Below, one piece after another: positions 5,885 through 7,233 of a DNA stretch of 7,233 nt (position 1 is its first letter; every line of letters starts with the position of its first letter). The notes under the pieces were generated by a model. It made no database searches. It was not told the origin of the DNA and was given only the letters and a program-made list of their open reading frames with translations. This DNA is from Nitrososphaerales archaeon. Lineage in GTDB: Archaea; Thermoproteota; Nitrososphaeria; Nitrososphaerales; UBA183. The stretch covers positions 1 to 7,233 of the forward strand of contig JASHZW010000012.1 of the NCBI GenBank assembly GCA_030042335.1, given 5' to 3'. A program made the position numbers and the translations under genes.

Positions 5885-5908
5885 GCTGAGGCGAGGGCTA
5901 GATGACAA

Positions 5909-7000
5909 ATGGGCGCCTTTGACAGGCTAGAGAGAAGAAATCACGATTATCTCCTTCTCGAAACGATCAAGCGCGTCGGCGTCCAGAACTACTCGCTCCT
6001 TTCCAGGCTGACCGGCCTCAATCCCGAGACGATCAGGTACAAAGTGAACAAACATCTCACCAAGCTAGGTCTCAACACGACCGTAGACATAAATTACGGC
6101 GAGTTGGGGCTTGCGGTCTCTTACCTCGTGGTTACTCCCACTGGCGGCGGGCATTCGTGGCTGGACACCATGAGCTACATCATCTTCACCGGCAAGCTTA
6201 TTGGGGCGAATAGATACTTCTGCCTCTGCGCTGTCCCCTTCAGGTTCAAGAAGAAGTACACCGAAATACTCGAGGATCTAAAGACGAGAGGTCTCATCCG
6301 TGAGTATGAGCTGGAGGACCTCTACTGGGTCAGGTACCCTCCGTTCAGGGCGGAACTCTACGACTTCGAGGAGAAGACTTGGAAGATGGATTGGAACAGA
6401 TTTGGGCTCTTCTCGAGCGAGATGGGACCTTCGTTCGTGTCAGTAAACAGGGATTCACCGGTTGACTACATCGATCTGAAAATCCTGCGGTCCTTGATGG
6501 ACGACCCAACGATCCCGCTGGCAAAGGCGGCGAAGACAATGAACGCGAACCCTAGGACGGTCAGGTATCACAATACCGAGCACGTTACGACCGGGAAGTT
6601 CATCCTTTGCAGCAACATCCGATGGGTAAAGCCAATTCAGGAGGGTCAGGCGGGGAAACTCATGCAGGTCGCGTTCTTGTTCAAACGGCTTGAGGAACAG
6701 GAGATGGAGAAGGTCAGAAAATTCTGCAACAACCTGCCCTTCACCTGGTTCGAGGGCGGGACGGAAGACAGAACTTACCTTGCGCTTGTGGACCTCCCCC
6801 TCGAAGCCTTTCACGAAACCATGCAGAAGTCTGAGCTTTATCTGCGAGGTGTAAGCCAGAACTTCGAAACGATGCTCCTCGACCCTTCGAGCTCCAAGAC
6901 CCTGGGAATCCCCGACGAGATGTTCGACAAGAAGAGGGGGTGGAGGCTCTACAACCTCCCCGAGCAGGCGACTGGAGATGTCGTGGGGGCCGCCGATTGA
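5909..7000 (+). CDS. Lrp/AsnC-like transcriptional regulator with two helix-turn-helix segments
   Basis: A 363-residue protein that looks like a duplicated Lrp/AsnC-type arrangement. The first HTH (about 14-56) reads LLETIKRVGVQNYSLLSRLTG then NPETIRYKVNKHL. The second (about 185-231) begins VDYIDLKILRSLMDDP, the classic Lrp opening, and continues AKAAKTMNANPRTVRYHN. Each is followed by an alpha/beta stretch (57-175 and 236-335) that could correspond to effector or dimer domains, though clear RAM-domain motifs are not visible. The end of the second HTH (HNTEHVTTGKFI) departs from the usual basic recognition-helix pattern. DNA-binding regulation is well supported, the regulated genes are not; the divergent KaiC-like gene and the overlapping downstream gene are the obvious candidates. 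ATG 5909 is set by the upstream TATA box. Confidence 0.8.
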   Translation: MGAFDRLERRNHDYLLLETIKRVGVQNYSLLSRLTGLNPETIRYKVNKHLTKLGLNTTVDINYGELGLAVSYLVVTPTGGGHSWLDTMSYIIFTGKLIGANRYFCLCAVPFRFKKKYTEILEDLKTRGLIREYELEDLYWVRYPPFRAELYDFEEKTWKMDWNRFGLFSSEMGPSFVSVNRDSPVDYIDLKILRSLMDDPTIPLAKAAKTMNANPRTVRYHNTEHVTTGKFILCSNIRWVKPIQEGQAGKLMQVAFLFKRLEEQEMEKVRKFCNNLPFTWFEGGTEDRTYLALVDLPLEAFHETMQKSELYLRGVSQNFETMLLDPSSSKTLGIPDEMFDKKRGWRLYNLPEQATGDVVGAAD

Positions 7001-7233
7001 GACTGAGGTCGCTGTACTATGAACTCGTCTATGGTGGACATCTCCTATCGCTCGGAACCGCCAGTATAGCGGGCACATCTGTCGTCCTGATGGGCATGTC
7101 CCCTCCGGCGGTACTTCTGCTCATGGCGTATCTCTTCTCGAATGCCGCCTATACGATCAAGCGTGCCTCTGAGGTCGGACAGGACGAAGTCTCACACCCT
7201 GCGAGGACGGCGTGGCTCAAGAGCCGTAGGAGG
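6997..7233 (+). CDS. UbiA-like membrane prenyltransferase homologue, N-terminal part (runs off window)
   Basis: Seventy-nine codons are present, starting at TTG 6997, which overlaps the regulator's TGA by three bases (TTGA) and suggests translational coupling. Two hydrophobic segments (LLSLGTASIAGTSVVLMG and PPAVLLLMAYLFSNAAY) precede KRASEVGQDEVSHPART. That stretch occupies the place of the first UbiA active-site motif, N-x-x-x-D-x-x-x-D followed by a Pro-Arg element; here the Asn position is Lys and the first Asp is Glu, while the last Asp is kept. Archaeal UbiA proteins of this look (YGGHLL, YLFSYGAY-like) occur beside regulatory genes. If active it would attach or elongate an isoprenoid, possibly a lycopene elongase-type or lipid/quinone enzyme, but the changed motif leaves activity in doubt and the second motif lies outside the window. 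Confidence 0.6.
   Translation, partial: MRLRSLYYELVYGGHLLSLGTASIAGTSVVLMGMSPPAVLLLMAYLFSNAAYTIKRASEVGQDEVSHPARTAWLKSRRR

Noticed and set aside
6455..7078. Minus-strand ORF of 207 residues opposite the regulator
   Set aside because: It is antisense to the well-supported HTH regulator and spans the start of the UbiA-like gene; no domain is recognisable.

Overview
The window looks archaeal. Several start codons sit about 26-28 bases downstream of AT-rich TATA-like boxes, the arrangement expected of leaderless or near-leaderless archaeal transcripts. The gene families fit as well: a CruF-type carotenoid hydratase, a single-domain KaiC-like ATPase, a small C2H2 zinc-finger protein, a two-HTH Lrp/AsnC-like regulator, a UbiA-like membrane protein and a long secreted Ig-repeat protein. 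Coding regions favour G or C at third positions. I infer a moderately GC-rich mesophilic archaeon of the Thaumarchaeota/Bathyarchaeia kind. That placement rests on gene content only and is not firm.

Left part (1-1693, + strand): bases 3-38 may be the last codons of an upstream gene. After a 224-base gap with nothing I can name comes a complete CruF-like carotenoid 1,2-hydratase (263-1021). It is followed by a glycine-rich multi-pass membrane protein of unknown role, probably starting at TTG 1091. A short Cys/His protein on the minus strand (1695-1898) converges on it with one base between the stop codons. Bases 1899-2027 hold only overlapping short inverted repeats and a weak TATA-like box.

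Middle part (2028-5831, - strand): an 821-residue cell-surface protein with a signal peptide, seven Ig-like modules and a C-terminal membrane anchor; upstream of it a 70-residue C2H2 zinc-finger protein with its own TATA box; and upstream of that a KaiC-like RecA-fold ATPase. The gap between the last two (4821-5042) holds the zinc-finger promoter and a small GC hairpin.

Right part (5832-7233): a 77-base divergent promoter region separates the KaiC-like gene from a + strand regulator with two HTH segments (5909-7000). The regulator's stop overlaps by three bases the TTG of a UbiA-like membrane protein that runs off the window.

Taken together, a carotenoid enzyme at one end and a UbiA-superfamily candidate at the other bracket a surface protein and a cluster of likely regulatory or signalling genes (zinc finger, KaiC-like ATPase, Lrp-like regulator). 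A pathway connecting them, such as C50 carotenoid or other isoprenoid membrane chemistry under regulatory control, is inference. No tRNA, rRNA, CRISPR array, transposase or attachment site was seen.
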